Shown here one piece after another: positions 1 through 14,200 of a stretch of 64,000 bases of DNA. The position numbers and the translations under genes were made by a program. The notes below the pieces were generated by a model. It saw only the letters and a program-made list of their open reading frames with translations, made no database searches and was not told where the DNA came from. The stretch comes from Homalodisca vitripennis (lineage: Eukaryota; Arthropoda; Insecta; Hemiptera; Cicadellidae), in the NCBI RefSeq assembly GCF_021130785.1, contig NC_060207.1:7530501-7594500 (forward strand), in the 5' to 3' direction. Every line of letters starts with the position of its first letter. Position 1 is the stretch's first letter.

Positions 1-1632
1 TGAAATGAGTCCTAGGATTGTCACGCCAGTTTACAGGCAGGTCAGCATACTGTATGTTAACATTGTTTGGTAGTAATCATCGTTTAATGAGATTAATTTT
101 TTATACAGTGTTCAGTTTTCTATTAAAATGCATTGGTGGTACATATTTGTGTGCTTTTGTAGCTAAAACACGTTTACTACCCTGAATATACAAGGACCAC
201 TGTGGATTGGAATTTAGGATCAGTATTATGTTAAATGAATGCAATTCTTGTATAACTACAAACTTGTTCAACTATAAATCAAGGCAACTAGACTAGTTGA
301 AGCTAATATGATATTTTCTCCCTCTTTTAAATAAAATTTTATTTATGTGTCAAAATTTACAAATGTTCTACACATCTGATGGAAACTTGTTTATGGTGTT
401 TATATAAATTATTTTTTGTGTTTGTCAATTAGTGGTGTTCTGAAAACCCGAAAATGAAACATGTAGACTGATTTTTCTTTTTTTTCTAATTCCAACCTTC
501 TTGCACACTGATTGGTATTACAGAACATATATAACAAGGTTTAATAAAACAAAGCAGTTATAAAACATTTGAGTTCTTTAATATTATTTAACCAGTATGT
601 TTTGGAACAAAGATCACGATCACAGAAACAGTTAGGACTAGTTTAACTTAAAAATATAACAAATGTTATTTACATTATGTGGTTTAGTTGATAAAATATC
701 CAAACCATTTAAATCAACTTTCCTTGTAATTAAAACTTTTTTAATGTACAAGTTTGATTACTAATTTGCATAATATTAAAAAATGTTGAGGGTCTTTTTA
801 TAGTTAATTGGAATTTTTAATTCTTTTTAGAATTAATTTTTTGCCTGTTGTTTCAAAATTTAAAATCTCTACATTATTTTAAAGTTTTTGATATTAATGA
901 TTTGATGTAATTAAATGTTTAGTAAAATCTCATTTTGTTCTAGTCTGATTATTTGATTATAGTGCTTGAATACGTTCTCTAAATCTTATTTAACATTTTT
1001 ACCGGTTTGATTGATGTAATATTTATTATCACATTCACTGCATTTTAATTTGTGGATTTCTGTTATTAGAAATTTGTCCAGTTGCTGTTTATAGTTCTGA
1101 TCTTTGGTAAGCTTTTGGATTAATTTGAAATTGAAGGTTGTGACTAATAGTTTTCTGGATTGGTTTATTTGTCTTGTGTTGTACGGTACACAAATGTATT
1201 CCTTTGTTTGTTTTTCCAAACTATTCCTCTTTTATATTACTGTTGCTTTGATTTTCTTTTTCATCACTGAATCATTGATTTTAGGGTTATATCCATTTTT
1301 CTACATAAATTAATGTATGTTTTTCTTCATTCAAATGTCAGTGTAATATTACAAATCTAAAATGTTTCAAGACTGTTTTGTTGTACTAAACATAATTTGC
1401 AATATATTTATAGTATGCCTACTGAGTTAATTTATAATAACAATAGCTTCTTATTTATATATCTGAAAAGTCTGTAAACCATGACTTATCAGAATTTATT
1501 TTGAATGAAAGAAACATTTTGGAGGGAATCTCAGTGAAGCTCAGCCAAGATTTAACAAAATATAAGTAATGTGCTAAAATAGACAAGAAGGCAAACTGCC
1601 AGTTTAAAGTGCTTCAATCAGTCTGGCAGGCC
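1..1632. other. AT-rich upstream flank of the carbonic anhydrase-like gene
   Basis: No host exon recognised. The only coding-like stretch is a degenerate Penelope-like fragment near 905-1219 on the - strand. A TCAGT motif at 1618-1622, matching the arthropod initiator core, sits 11 bases before the ATG at 1633. A CAG at 1627-1629 could instead be a splice acceptor of an upstream untranslated exon. The sequence alone does not decide between a very short leader and an unseen 5' exon. Confidence 0.5.
905..1219 (-). pseudogene. Penelope-like element remnant (GIY-YIG-type C-terminal fragment)
   Basis: The - strand reads a 77-codon stretch with IHKLKCSECDNKYYINQTGK, then a stop, then in the same frame DLENVFKHYNQIIRLEQNEI. 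The pattern Lys-Leu-x-Cys-x-x-Cys-x-x-x-Tyr-Tyr-Ile-x-Gln-Thr-Gly, followed by a Phe-Lys-His-Tyr segment, resembles the GIY-YIG endonuclease domain at the end of Penelope-like retroelements. It is short, carries an internal stop and has no visible reverse transcriptase next to it, so it is a decayed fragment. The family assignment rests on motif memory only. Confidence 0.5.
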
Positions 1633-1672
1633 ATGCCAAGCGTACTACTGCTGCTTGCACTGCTTCTTACAG
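1633..1672 (+). CDS. Carbonic anhydrase-like exon 1 (signal peptide)
   Basis: Encodes Met-Pro-Ser-Val and a run of Leu/Ala typical of a signal peptide. It ends one base into a codon at ACA-G with donor GTAAAC. Confidence 0.75.
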
Positions 1673-4600
1673 GTAAACACAATATTTTATTACCAAGTAA
1701 TAAGTGTGTATAACACAAAACAAATAACATAGCATAATTGTGTTCATAGGCATCACAACGCCAGCCTGACAGAGGTCGATCAGTCCATCTTGTTATACAA
1801 TGAAAGTAGTCTAATCATATTATACCTATTTTAAGAACTGGAACTTCAGTGTGATACTAGAATAATATTAAATCACCAGTAAATAATTATCAGATAGGTT
1901 GAATGACAAATACTCACACCTATGGAAAACAGAACTTTTTATTATAATTGCTTTTAATAAAACTGCTAGTATAACCTTTGCATTCCTAAATCATTCTCTA
2001 GCAAGTATGCAAATTTACTTTTGTCTAACTGGAGTACAAAGACCTTATTATAACAAGTTTTTTAAAGAGTCTCAAATATCACTGAATTTTACCAGACTTT
2101 ATTGAAATTTGTATTTTAGAGATAAAAAAACCGAAATAATAATCTGTCAAATTCATCACAATTTACATACTTTTGTTAAAACTACAATCATTTGTAAATT
2201 AAATATGATTTTAAAAATTTTACTTTATTTTATAACAATTTATACTCGTATTGGGGGTTACTTAGAGTGAATTTAAATTCTTCATGAAAGTTGTGTTAAA
2301 AATTTGTTTTAAGGTCCACTGATACCTAATAGTGGTTTGTGTTTTTTCAAAAAGGAATTATATGTACCTAAGTACACATAACAGTGAAAAAAAAACAAAG
2401 CCACCTGGCTAATTTTGTTAAATTTTCTCATGTATTTCTTAACTTAAATCATTATTTAGTAAAACTTTTATTTTGGGTTTTCTACCGAAAAAACAACTTA
2501 AAAAAACTTTGGTAGTAGATTTTGGTTAGTTATGTTGTACTAAAATAATGGTTACTTTGGAAGACTATGATCATGCAATACATAGAGATAATTCCATCTG
2601 CAATTAATTAAAAACCTTTTATATGCATATAAAGCACATACAATAGTTTAATAAATAAACTTCATTCCACAAAACATAAATAATAAAGATGGTTTTTCTC
2701 TCTCTTCTTAAAATTTAATTAAATCCGTTACACACCTTGTAACTGTATTTTGATTTAACAATTGTAATTTACTCAACCAAATTTATAATTTTATTCAGAA
2801 CAAGAAATTGGTCAAGTCTACTGTGGTTCATGGAAACATTCTGAGGATCCCAAAATAGAGGGTGAGTTATAAAATGATATTAATATGTTAAAAATTACAA
2901 AGGTTATATAATTGTTAACATTTTAAGTTTAGTAATAAAAAGGTGACACAAGGGTAAAAAATTGAATTTGTTTCAAAAATAATTAATTTTTATATTGTAA
3001 TAATTCAAATACCGATATACCTTTTCAGTTATTGATTCACCTTCTTCTTAACTCTATCTTGGCTGTCCCCTTGTGTGGTTTTATGAAACATTGTGAATAG
3101 TCAGAGGAGTTATAACAAAATATATGACAGTTATACAAAATATAAAATAGGTATGACTGTGAGAAAATTAACATTTTCCAATAATTATGTTTTATAGTTG
3201 TATTAAATTTTATATTCTAAAGAGTAATAATCTTTTTTCTTGTAATGGTTTTAATACCACGGTTATAATACATTTGTGTCATCAGATATGATAATGTACA
3301 TATTATAGATACATAAAACAGGATATATTATTGATATTTAAGTTGCATTCTAAACTATGACAAATCCACTTTATTGATGAATAGAGAAAAATCTGTTTGA
3401 AATTGTTAGGGAATTTGGAATTAAACCTTATGTTGTTTTATATGTTAGTAAAAAGAGAACACCATCTTTCAAGGATTTAAATTCCCTCTTCCTCAGGTGT
3501 AAAAATCCATAAGATATAACGTTAAACATACACAAAAACAAAGTTTGGAAAGTCGACATCTTATATGACGTGCAAAATAGTGGATCATATAATAAGATTA
3601 AGAGCACTGAGTGAACAATAAGTTACTTGAAAGGCTTTAAATTATCTAATCAGAAATATTTATTATAAAATGTTATATTTTAAATGATGATGACATGTCA
3701 AAATTACGGTTCTCTCTGATCCACTATGCGGCAACTAAGTTACTGTGATCTTTGGATTTTGCATCAGAGAAGCTTATATTTATCAGTGACCAAGATTTGT
3801 TTATCTTCTTACTAAATAGGTTTTTTTTTAAATTTGGTAGTGTATTTAAGTGTTTATTATTTGTTTTGTTTGTTTTATAATGTATTTTAAAATTATTGTA
3901 TTCAAAACTAATTTTTATACAGAGATATAAAGTAAGAACTTATTAACAATTCTCAATGTAAAACATTTTGAATAATAATGAGAAATAAACATTCCTCGTG
4001 CCTATGATTCCAACAAAGCCTGTATTATAAGGGTCATTCAATCAGTAATGAGAAAAATTACTACTGTTCAAAAACAGGTTGAATTGATCCATATGAAACT
4101 TTTATGACATAAAGTTGGCAACCTTGCGATGACATCTGATCAGCTGTTCAATCATATTTTGTAAACATGCCCTCAAATTTAATCAGTTAACAAATGGCGA
4201 GAACGTTCGAGAATTGCACCTTGGAAGAGCAACGTGCCGTGATCAGATTTTTAGTCGCAGAATGTGAGAAAGATTATAAAATCCACAAAAGAATGTTAAA
4301 AGTGTAAGGAGGTAATTGAATGTGAATCTGTTGAATGTTTACAAATGGGTAGAGCAGTCTCAAAGTGGCCTTACAAAAGTTTCTGATGAGCAACACAGTA
4401 GACAACAGGTTGAAGTTGGGACTCTCTCGAGTATTGGATTGACACGTTAATTTGGGACAGTAGGCCTATCACTGTTGAACTGATAAGTATAAAAATAAAC
4501 ACAAGTGTTGGAACTGTTAATAAAACAATTCACAACAAGCTGCAGTACAAGAAAACCTGTGAGTGACATGTGCCCAGACAACTCACGGACGCGAACAAAG

Positions 4601-7600
4601 AAACCCGGCTTCTAATCAATTAACAGTTGAAAAATTTATATTCAACTGATTTTATTGAAAAAATTGTAACATGTGATTAAACATGGATTCACCACTATGA
4701 GCCATAGTCAAAACAAACAGAGCCTTGAAAGGAAGCATAAGACGTCTCCCACATGCAAAAAAAATCAGGACCCAGCCAACAGCCGGTAAAGTCATGCTTA
4801 CAATATTCTGGGATTTTCAGGGGCAAACTTATTGTGATTTTCTTGAAGGCTAAAGAACAATCAACAGCCAGTACTACAGTGACATGATGGAAAACAAGAT
4901 AAGACCTGCCATTCAAACGAAACATACCGGGATCTTGACTGGTGTGATTTTGCTCTATGACAACGCCCGTCCACATACAGTACAGCTGATGAATGAAAAA
5001 CTTCACAAATTGGGGTGGGATATCCTTCTACATTCCCCTACAGCCCTGACTTCAACCTATCAGACTTCTATCTGTTTGGACCCCCTAACTTAAAGAGATT
5101 CAACGAGGGAAACATGTTTATCCAATAAAAAAGAAAAAAAATCAGACACAAAATTGACTTTGAGATCAACCCAAAGAATTTTATGCCAAAGGCATTTACA
5201 AATTAGGAGAAAGATGGGACAGGTGCATAAGTGTTGCTGGGAATCATTAAACCTATTAAATGACCCTTGTAATATGAGATATGTTAATTAAAGATTAACC
5301 AATATGGAATGTAATTTAATCTGTTCTGTTTAGGATGGCGTGGTGCATGTACAACAGGTCGGTATCAATCCCCCATCAGCATTATTTATAAGAATTTGTG
5401 GTACAGCAAAGTTCCGCCATTGGCCTTCATAAACTACAATAATATTACTACAACAATATGTAACAACGGCCACTCTGGTAAGTAACTCTGTATTCTGTTT
5501 GGTAATAAATATTTTTTTAAGTAAATTTTGTACAACTGTTAAATTTAATGGTGGTTAAAATTATGATCTCATGTAACAATACGTTGAAAAATATCAATAA
5601 TTTTAACACAGTTTTATTTTAATCCTTTTAAAAAAATATCTCCATTAAAACTAATGAACCACATTATTCTGTCTCACAGAGAAGTGCTGACATGATTAGA
5701 ATGATGGACAGACTACTAGTTATTTATTACCAATTGCTTTATTATAGGTAAAGCGATAGTTTCGGTTTACAACGGAAATTTCTAATTATTACCCAATTTC
5801 AATCTTACTCACAATATCAAATTTTTTGAAAAACCTAGTATTTTAGATAAGTGATACATTCAGATACCCTAAAACCTTTTTGTTCAGGTATGTCATTGAT
5901 TCAGAAACATATCCACAGTAGCAGCAACAGTCCACTTCCCTGTCTTTATTATATATTCTAATTAATTTGACAAACAAAATTTGTAATAACCTATCAAAAG
6001 CCTGCTTATGAAAAGCTGCTCAATAAACTAATTTAGGAATGAAACAGAATTATCTGAATTGGTTAGATTTCAATTTTTTGGCAGACAATTTGTTAAAATT
6101 TATTTCCCAAATAATAACAAACTACAATTCAAATAAAAACAACCCAAAGATTATGGAGTTAGGAGTTCCAAAGGGTTATCATGTCTCTGTGGCATTTGTT
6201 TAAGGAATTTATAATATTTCAGTACATAAGACTTAGAGAATAAATTTAAGATGTTTTTGAATGAACATCATTTGTAATGACAATAAGAAAATATTTATGC
6301 AATAGAAATAAGCAACTTCAAAAATTTTCAAAACATTAAAAAATAATGTTTTTCTAAAACTTTCAAGTTGTTATCCTGACTGACTCTTCAGTGAATGAAA
6401 TGAAATAAATTGTTAATTTAAAAGTAGTAAAAGTTAAAAAAATGTTATTTTAATCCCAGAATTTTGAACACTGATATTTACTTTGCACTTTAAGGCCAGA
6501 GGTTTAAAAAAGCCAAAAATGTGTTTCAAATTTTTATGAGAACTATTTAAGCAAAACCCATGAGAGTCCATTGTTAACAAATGTACACACTAGTCTGGAT
6601 CTAACTCGAAGCTGTCATAGAAACCCATACTATTTAGTCATATAAATATGTATTTTTTATAAGCAAATAAAAAATAATAAGTGAAAAGAAAGACAGTATA
6701 TATAAATTAACAGATAATATTTCTTCAAATTTCAAACTGGGAAAAATTTTTATTGTATTTAACTATTATTAATAATATTAATTTTAAACTAAATGTGATT
6801 TCTGTGGTGTAGTGGTGTTCAAGGTCAACCAGAACCATGAAGCAGCGATAGTTAATGGAGGATTAAAGAACCTCTATATTTTGGATGAGGTGGGGTTCCA
6901 CTGGGGTTCTGAACACACACTCAAAGAAAAAAGGTTAGTTTCTCCAATAGCCAAATGATGGACATAAATTTTCATTGAGATTCATTAAACATACCACATG
7001 ATCAAGAGGTAATTCTTCTGCTGGCTAGAAAGAGTAAATGAGGTCCACTCTGATCCTTTTTACACATTCCATGAATAAGAGGTTAGTACATATTCTACTG
7101 GCTAGATGACAGAAATTATGACTAATTGGGATTCATCTACCCTACGGACAAAAGGTTAGCATCTTCTCTACTGCCCAGAAGGTAGAAATGAGTTCTGTCA
7201 GTGTCGTAAAAAGGACTTTGTTTTGGGAGATGAATCTGACTGTAGAGCACACTACACTTGGGGGGCATGGAATAAATCTAAATTTAAATGAATTAGATTG
7301 GCTTAAGTCAAAGACAAGCATTTAACTGTTTTATTTCAAACAAATTGAATTACAGTTGAATTGTACAAATAGAATTGTTGTTATACATGTATTTTTCTAA
7401 TTATTATGATGGGAGGTGTTCTATTTCCCTCACCCCTCCCCCTTGAGCATCAGAGCCGATCCATCTAATCTTCCATTAATACCTTAAATTGAGATGTTTA
7501 CCGACCAAAATGTTTCTACAAAAACTTGATTTATAAATGTTCAAGTATTGGTATGGTAACAAAATTTACTTTTACTTTAATCAATAACCACTGAGACACT

Positions 7601-10600
7601 AAACAAAAAACTAAATACAAGAGGTAAGTACTTGGATAACTAACTTGGCTACTATTAAGTTATAATAGAATTTTAGTGTAGCATAAAATGATGAAAGAAT
7701 TTTCTGACGAGTACAAATCACCTATGTAGACAATACATAATTTTATTCCCTCTTCCCTGATAAAGATAATATTTATGTTACTGCTCAGAAAAACTTATGT
7801 ACTTATGTCTTCTAAAGGCTCAATACAAGCTTAAAAACTTTCCGGGCTATGGAATTCCAAAAACAGTGAATAAGCAAATTCATATTTATTTTGGGATAGC
7901 ATTGTGCCATCATATTGCATGTTAAGCTTATTGATGAATTTGTAAACTTAACAATGAACAATTACAAGGTTAAAGTGAACATTCCTTATCACAGAAAGAG
8001 TTTTTCAATGACTGTATTCAAACTATTTAGAAAGCAATTTTGGAGGATCAAAACATAGTAGAATACAAATTACTTTTATAAAGAGTTCTTAAAAGGTTTC
8101 TTAAGGGTAAGTAAAGTGTGTTTTGTATTAGATTAGATATTATAGATGCTCCGCCGTGACGGTATTCACCATCGTAAAAATATTTACTAATCAGTTTTTT
8201 AAGATATTCTTGTCATTTCCCAATGACTCTACACTACCCATTCTGTAGAGGGGTCTGAAATCCTGTTATTCTTTCAAACCATAAAATTCTTTTTATATTT
8301 TTATTGAACTGGCTGCAAACTTAGATTGCATTCGACTGCATTATGCAATGAACCTTTAGTGCCAGAAATGGTCTGTTAGACACACCTAGATTGTGCCAAT
8401 CAGCTGATTGACATTGAAGGGATTGGATAAAATATGAGTACAATTATATACAACTTTAATTTCAGACTACTCATATACAAGTGACAAAAAGGAGGCGGAC
8501 TGCCATTAAAATAACTAATTTTTTATGTTTATTAATAAACCTTTTTTTGCATTTGAGAATTTACAAAAACTCTTTTGTGAACAATGCAATATCTAATTTA
8601 TTATTGGTGTATTCTTTCCAGATATCCTTTGGAAATGCACTTGATACATTACAACAGTCTTTACGACAGCAAAGAAACTGCACTATGTCGCAGTGATGGT
8701 TTGGCAATTATTGCCGTTTTATTTTGTGTGAGTACCTGTACACATACAACCTTTAGTGCGTGAACTATAATTAACCTGAGTTTAAACAATGAATTGAGAT
8801 TTTATCCTGCATGTTAGAAATTACTCTGATACACTGTGATAGATATGAAGCATCAAACTTAGAGCTATTTTACTAACTTAAAGCATTGTTATACAAGGTG
8901 TGGCTAGAAACAAAACTGAGGCTGAAAACAAATTTCACTCACAAATATTTACAATTTGATGTTATCCCCTCCTTGATCTCTTCACTGCTCTATGTGAAGT
9001 TCCCACTGTGCGTAGCAATGCTACATGTAATTTTCCATAACCCTGTTCATGACTTGGGTCACTTTTTCTTCTACTGCTTCAACAGTCTCAAATCTTATTC
9101 CTTTCAGAACTGACTTAACGGGAACAAAAATATTCACAGGGCTTCAAGTCGGGAGAGTGGGATGGACAATCTAAAAACTAACATCAGGTGGGAAGGATGT
9201 TGTGTTTAGGCAAAAACATCTTCACTAACACAGCTTTGTGAACTGGAGCATTGTCCTGAAGGAGGATCCATGACTTATTTTTCCACAAATCGTTCTGTTT
9301 TCTCCAAACATGCTTACATTGGGTAGTCAGGATGATAATATAGTAATTATAATTCACTATCTGCCTCTAAATGTTACACTTGCAGATTTTCCAAGTTTGA
9401 ACAAATTTGGTGTTCACATGCTGTTTTCCTGAATACTCAACATTTTTCCAATGAAGAAACAAAAGGTTAAATGCTTAACTGGCGCTACACGTTGAATAAG
9501 TACGGGAGCCAAACGAAACTCAAGGAGGGGAAGAGGGGGACTTACTGACAGGCTGTATGATATCCAGCCTTACTGCAATCATTATGTGGCTCAGCCAATA
9601 CTAATCTAGCTATTTTTTAGCCACACCTCATATAAGTTAATTACAAATTTCATTAAGAATGATTCCAGAGATGGAGTGGTGATTTTTATTTATAATAACA
9701 ATGATTTCTCTCCTATAAAAAATGACAATCCTGTCTGAAAGGGGACTTTGAGTGGTTTGTAATCTACAAGAAGGGGTGAAGATGGTTTGTGCCTTGTACC
9801 ACGACCCCAATTGTGACAAGAATGTGGAGTACTTAGAACAACTAATACTCTCTTTAAGCAATTTAAAGTGCTCTATATTGTTATTGGTGGGAAGATCAAT
9901 GTGACAAATATGAAGAACAACTTTTACATATGGAAATAATCTATGTTCTGCACTTAATTCATTGTTTTCTTATAACTTTCATCTATAAAAGGAAAAGCTT
10001 ATATTGAATACTTACACTCATGTATGTGGAAGGAGTCAATTTCATGTTATTGCATTCAAGTTCCATTCTCTATTCTAGACTTTTTTTCTTCCAAATATGA
10101 ACAAAATCTTATGTAAAATACCCGAAAAATGTTGTGTCACAATCGAAGATATTAATACATTTATTGGTTACCTACCCCATAATGACTGGAACAAGCTTGC
10201 AACTGATACATTAATTTCATGTTTCTGAAGAATTTTAATAATAACATAAATCTTTAATTTCTGATAAAGTCATAGAGTATAAACGAAGAACAGGTAAGAC
10301 TATTACAATCCTCAATTGGTATTGTAAAGACCATTGCAAATTTAAATTAGTCATTTTTAAGTAATTTAACAATAGACAAGCCCAAATTATCTATTATCAT
10401 TACTGTTAGTATATTTCACAGAAACTACAAATTTATTTTTGGAAAAAAAATATTTTTTTTTAACAGCCAACAATGAATTTCTATAGTTCTGTGAATGGCA
10501 TTCCGTTGATATCCAGTATGGAAATTCACAATAGGTGTGAAATAAAGTTCTTATTCTAGGTGAAGCAGAATAGAATAGATGGTGTATTTTCAGGAAGAAT

Positions 10601-11094
10601 AAATTCTCTCATGTTTTATTGAATTTTTTTATCTTTCATGAAACTTCTTTTTCCCAGGCTTCTCTTGAAGACAATGTCTACTTCAACCCAATAATATCTG
10701 CTCTAGAAAATGAGTACATTTACGGAAGTTTTGGTAACATGTCTACGGTTCCTGGACCAATTGATTTACAACAGCTACTTCCCTTCGAGAGCCAGAGGTT
10801 TTTCAGATACCACGGTTCACTGACGACGCCACCATGCTCAGAGATAGTAACATGGACTGTGATGGAACATGTTTCCTATATATCAAAGAATCAGGTAAAA
10901 CAGATTTGTCGAAATTCCCTTCATTCTTTGCATTTAAATGTATGTATATACAGTATATATAATTTTTTTTAAATAATAACTTAAAATACACAATATTTGT
11001 TATACATGACAATTATGAATGTTATATCAATATTAACATTGGTGTATATGTGTGTGTGTGTGTTTATATCATCAATAATCTCATAATAATATAA

Positions 11095-11153
<59 letters not shown>

Positions 11154-11218
11154 GATTATTTCGAATATAATCTCATATATATATATATATATATAAATAA
11201 AGATTATTTCGAATATAA

Positions 11219-11278
<60 letters not shown>

Positions 11279-14200
11279 TTATATTTGAAATAATCTTTAT
11301 TATTTACTACAACTGAAGTACAGATGGTAACCATTAATGTTTGGTATATAATGATTCTCTTATTATTTTATTATTAATTAATTTGTGAGTACATAGTACT
11401 CAATGTTCTTACAGCGAATATAAATCTTGATAAGCAGGTTAATTGTCAACATTTATTTACTGTTCATATTATTAAGATAATTATTCAGCCGAGAAAAGAA
11501 AAGACAATACTTAAAAATCAAGTTTTACAAAAAAAGAAAATTTTATAAAACTTAAAGAATCAATTACTAAGAAAAATTGTAACAAAACACATTGTTTATA
11601 GCGAAGATCAAGTTTATCATTAACATTGGAAAATTTTACTCCGCCTAAAACAAATAAAAAGAAAATTAAACCTACTGCTTCCACCACTGAAATTGACTTT
11701 AGTTTGATGTCAGTTAACAGATTTCAAGCTCTTGGAATAAAACATGAAGAAAATGACAGAAATAGTCGAAATTCAAAACATGTTGGTAATAAAAAAATAA
11801 ACAAAATACTTCTGTGTGCTGATAGTCAAGTACTAGGTATGGAGAATTGAGTCTGAGACTCAGGGACCTAAAGAAATTTTACTAATAATGTGTGGGACAA
11901 ACAATGTAGCACAAAATGAATCAAAAGAAGCCATCAATTGCATTTCAGACACTTTACAGCAGTGCAAGGAGAAAAATGTAGTTCTGGTAGATTTACCTAA
12001 TAGATATGATCTTGTAAACTGGTCATGTGTCAATGAAGAAACAAGAAGGACCAACAACACCCCAAAGGATTTCGTGTCAACACATTAAAGTGTCAAAATT
12101 GTTCAAGCGAGCAGAGCTGAGGGAGATCCATAATCAAAATCAATCAAATAAAAAAGTTCTTTATTCACACAATCATAGAGAATGGTGTTGGCGTCAAAAA
12201 GCAAAAGCATATTACTAAAGTTATGTTTTTAAAGACTAGACTATAGACTATAAACAAGAGTATGTGCTTAAGAAACTGTCCAGTTAATTTCTCCATTCCA
12301 GGAATTCCTTTTCTGAATAAAACGGGTGGTCTTCAAGCCATTTTTGGAGTTGTTTTTTGAAGCCTCTTCCAGTAACTTGCTTAAGGTGATCAGGTAGCTT
12401 GTTGAAGTAGATTGCTCCTTTGTAAGTTGGCTTCTTCCCTGATAGACTGAGGTGGTGTGACGGGAGTGAGAAGTTTGAGGCATTTCTGGTGTTATACTGG
12501 TGATAGTCTCCAAGTTTTGGTTTGTTTGACGATACCACCAGTAGAATCACCTCACCAATATACAGCGCTGGTATTGTGAGTATTTTTTGTTCTTGAAAGA
12601 CATGTCGACAACTGTCTCTGTATCCTATGCCTGCTAGACTCCTCATTGCCTTTTTCTGCTGCAGAAATACTCTATCCATGTTTTGATTACTTGTTCCACC
12701 CCATGCTGCAATACGTAAGTGTTTGCTGCAGGTGTTCCAGATATTTTTTTAATTATTTTTATGACATAAAAGCCTGATGCGAGTTTTTTACATAAAATGT
12801 CAATGTGGGCATCCCATTTAAGGTTCATGTCAAGTGTAATACCAAGGTATTTTGTGTTTTTATCCACTTTTACAGTGGGTAGGCCATCAATTTCCCTTCC
12901 TCTTGTGCTGTTGTATGTCCTTTGTACTGTTTTATTTTCATTTAGAACAAGGTTGTTTGAATTGCAGTACTGTTTAACTAAGTTGAAAGCCATGTGTGTT
13001 TCTTCTTTAAGGTGGTCTCTATGTGTGTTAGCTAATGTAAGTACAGTATCATCTGCATACATTAGTTTGGCAGAACCTGTCCATGCACTTAGGTAAATCG
13101 TTTGTAAGCAAGAGGAAAAGAACTGGCCCAGGACCGATCCTTGTGGCACTCCTCGGTTCATGGGGAGTGTTTCAGACTGAAATTTGCTAGTTGTTCCATT
13201 TAAATTGTGTTTCAGTTCCACTAGTTGTTTTCTCCCACTGAGGTAGCTCCTGAACCAGTTTCCTGGTATCCCATTTATTCCAAGGTGTTGTAGTTTATTA
13301 AGCAGATCGTGGTCAATGCAGTCAAACGCTTTACTGAAATCGAGGAACAAACTGGTAACTGTATTACAACTTTCAATTTGGTCAATAATATATTCAACTA
13401 ATTGGATTATGGCAGTTACTGTAGATTTTTTCTTTAAAAATCCATGCTGGTTGTCTGTTAAGAGGTTGTTGAGGTTCAAATAATTCATAAGTCTCTGCAG
13501 GATAGTCTTTTCTATTATTTTGGAAAAAGTTGATGTTACTGATATGGGACGATAGCTGCTTGCATCTGTAGTTGCACCAGTTTTGTACTTTGGATAAACT
13601 TTTGCAATTTTTAGTTTTTCTGGGAAAACCCCTTCATTTCTTGAACAATTTATGATGTGTGTTAAGGGGAGGGAAATTTCTTCTTTGCACATTTAAACAA
13701 GCTTTGAGGAAATCTCATTTAGTCCACATGATGTTTTTTGTTTCATATTTTCAATTATTCTTCGGACTTCATTTTCTGTAGTTGGGATGAGAAAAAGCTG
13801 TCTGTTTTCTGTATGATGTTGCTGTGGTTGTGTGACAGGTACTTGTTTGTTCTCTTGTAAGGTTTTCTCAGCAATATTGGCGAAGAAGTAATTAAAGTGA
13901 TTGGCGATTTTCCTTGGGTCTTCAGTAATTTTTCCTTCTATATTGAGTGTTAGTTTGGCATTTGATTTTGTCTTGGCTTTTCTTTCACCATTTATAATAT
14001 CCCATAGGGCTTTTGATTTACTTACTGACTCCTCAATATGCTTAATTACTTGCTGTTTTTTTTTTCAGAATTTTCAACTTTAAGTCGTATTCTTTCTTTT
14101 CTAAGGCTGTTTTCCATTTGTCAGATTGCAGTCCTGTGCACCTTTCTTTCTCAAGGGCTTTAATATAATATTCTTTTTTTAAGCTGTCTGTTTCTTCGTC

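Noticed and set aside
10466..10520. Possible extra exon of the carbonic anhydrase-like gene
   Set aside because: Exons 5 and 6 join in phase and match the family without it; the text is not carbonic anhydrase-like.
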